From NCBI GenBank assembly GCA_035263705.1, contig DATFRA010000345.1, forward strand, positions 1 to 13,726: DNA of 13,726 nucleotides. Reading direction: 5' to 3'. This document shows, piece by piece, positions 12,883 to 13,726 of the stretch. The position numbers and the translations under genes were made by a program. This stretch comes from DASZHJ01 sp035263705. GTDB lineage: Bacteria > Pseudomonadota > Alphaproteobacteria > ATCC43930 > CGMCC-115725. Every line of letters begins with the position of its first letter. Within the stretch, counting starts at the first letter, position 1. The notes below the pieces were generated by a model that saw only the letters and a list, made by a program, of their open reading frames with translations, ran no database searches and was not told the DNA's origin.

Positions 12883-13726
12883 ATGGCGGTCTACACCGAC
12901 GTCGGTGACGACGAGCTCATTGCCTTCATCCGGGACTACGACATCGGCGAGGTCGTCTCCTGCAAGGGCATCGCCGAGGGCGTCGAGAACTCGAATTTCC
13001 TGCTTCGGACGGAGCGCGGCACCTTCATCCTGACGCTCTACGAGAAGCGGGTGCAGCCGCAGGACCTGCCGTTCTTCATCGCGCTCATGGAGCACCTGGC
13101 AGCGCAAGGCATCGCCTGTCCGACGCCGGTCAAGGCGAAAGACGGGGTGGCGCTCCGCTCGCTCTGCGGTCGGCCGGCCGCCATTGTGACATTCCTCGAG
13201 GGCATGTGGCCGCGCCGCATCCTGCCGTTCCACTGCGCGGGCGTCGGCGGGGCGCTCGCCGGGCTGCACGTCGCGGGCGCCAGCTTTGCCATGCGCCGGC
13301 CGAACAACCTCTCGGTCGCTGGTTGGCGGCCGCTCTTCGAGGCATGCAAGGCGCGGGCCCACGAGGTGCAGGCAGGCCTCGCCGAGGAGCTCGGTCGCGA
13401 GCTCGCGGAGCTTGAGCAGCGCTGGCCGAAGGATCTGCCGGTCGGCACCATTCACGCGGACCTGTTCCCCGACAACGTGTTCTTCCGCGGCCCGGGCGTA
13501 TCGGGGTTGATCGACTTCTATTTCGCCTGCACGGACTCTCTCGCCTACGACGTCGCCATCTGCCTCAACGCCTGGTGCTTCGAGGCCGACGGCGACTTCA
13601 ACGTGACCAAGGCGCGGCAGCTGCTCTCGCAGTACCGCGCGAAGCGGCCGCTCTCGGAGGCGGAGCACGAGGCGCTGCCGCTGCTCGCGCGAGGCAGTGC
13701 GCTCCGCTTCCTGCTGACGCGGCTCT
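12883..13726 (+). CDS. thrB: Homoserine kinase, ThrB of the aminoglycoside-phosphotransferase-like family (3' end cut)
   Basis: The first 281 residues of a protein usually about 320 long are present; the gene runs off the window. It phosphorylates homoserine with ATP in threonine synthesis. The N-terminus MAVYTDVGDDELIAF and GIAEGVENSNFLL (30-42) are typical of this alphaproteobacterial-type homoserine kinase, which has the APH/choline-kinase fold rather than the GHMP fold of E. coli ThrB. The catalytic loop is IHADLFPDNVFF, with Asp193 as base and Asn198 for metal. The metal-binding aspartate is Asp211 in GLIDFYFA. The ATG at 12883 is chosen from the family-like N-terminus; there is no clear ribosome binding site or promoter, although the 212-base gap upstream holds a palindrome and a TTGGAC at 12778. 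Confidence 0.93.
   Translation, partial: MAVYTDVGDDELIAFIRDYDIGEVVSCKGIAEGVENSNFLLRTERGTFILTLYEKRVQPQDLPFFIALMEHLAAQGIACPTPVKAKDGVALRSLCGRPAAIVTFLEGMWPRRILPFHCAGVGGALAGLHVAGASFAMRRPNNLSVAGWRPLFEACKARAHEVQAGLAEELGRELAELEQRWPKDLPVGTIHADLFPDNVFFRGPGVSGLIDFYFACTDSLAYDVAICLNAWCFEADGDFNVTKARQLLSQYRAKRPLSEAEHEALPLLARGSALRFLLTRL

Noticed and set aside
12353..13033. 226-codon plus-strand frame overlapping CDGSH and thrB
   Set aside because: It overlaps two genes with clear family motifs and its translation is Ser/Arg-rich without any domain.
1..13726. tRNA, rRNA, CRISPR array, transposase, integrase or prophage genes
   Set aside because: I looked on both strands and saw no cloverleaf with a T-loop signature, no regularly spaced direct repeats and no recombinase motif. 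A systematic tRNAscan or CRISPR search was not possible.

Overview
The window is compact, very GC-rich coding DNA, most likely from an alphaproteobacterium (Hyphomicrobiales/Rhodospirillales-like). This is inferred from base composition, the N-terminus of a ThrB-type homoserine kinase, split gcvPA/gcvPB genes, and two copies of a dispersed palindromic repeat built around CTCAGGATGAGG/CCTCATCCTGAG, a type I recall as common in that class. No phage, transposase, CRISPR or plasmid gene is visible.

Layout by coordinate. (1) 1-2370, minus strand: a putrescine-type polyamine ABC importer, potF > potA > potH, with potH cut by the window edge and a near-consensus promoter before potF. (2) 2382-2500: dispersed repeat copy 1. 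(3) 2518-3998, minus: a class I O-methyltransferase and a nitroreductase-family flavoprotein, probably co-transcribed with the nitroreductase first. (4) 4195-4653, plus: a CHRD-domain lipoprotein. (5) 4669-4792: repeat copy 2, between convergent transcription units. (6) 11245 down to 4821, minus: a tandem glycine riboswitch followed by gcvT, gcvH, gcvPA, gcvPB, a haloacetate (fluoroacetate-type) dehalogenase and a KirBac-type potassium channel, with overlaps or very short gaps throughout. (7) 11371-11868, plus: a small multi-pass membrane protein of unknown function. (8) 12670 down to 11883, minus: a tandem CDGSH iron-sulfur protein overlapping or abutting a small predicted lipoprotein. (9) 12883 to the window end, plus: homoserine kinase thrB, truncated at the edge.

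The most notable structure is the six-gene unit behind the glycine riboswitch. The first four genes encode the T, H and two P subunits of the glycine cleavage system, a standard riboswitch target. The last two genes are not standard members. The dehalogenase keeps every catalytic and halide-pocket residue that I recall from the Rhodopseudomonas palustris fluoroacetate dehalogenase. Its product would be glycolate, two known steps (glycolate to glyoxylate to glycine) from the glycine cleavage substrate. The KirBac channel has a TIGFG selectivity filter. If no internal terminator or promoter separates them, a glycine-sensing RNA would control haloacetate breakdown and a K+ channel together with glycine catabolism. 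The gene calls are well supported; the physiological link is inference.
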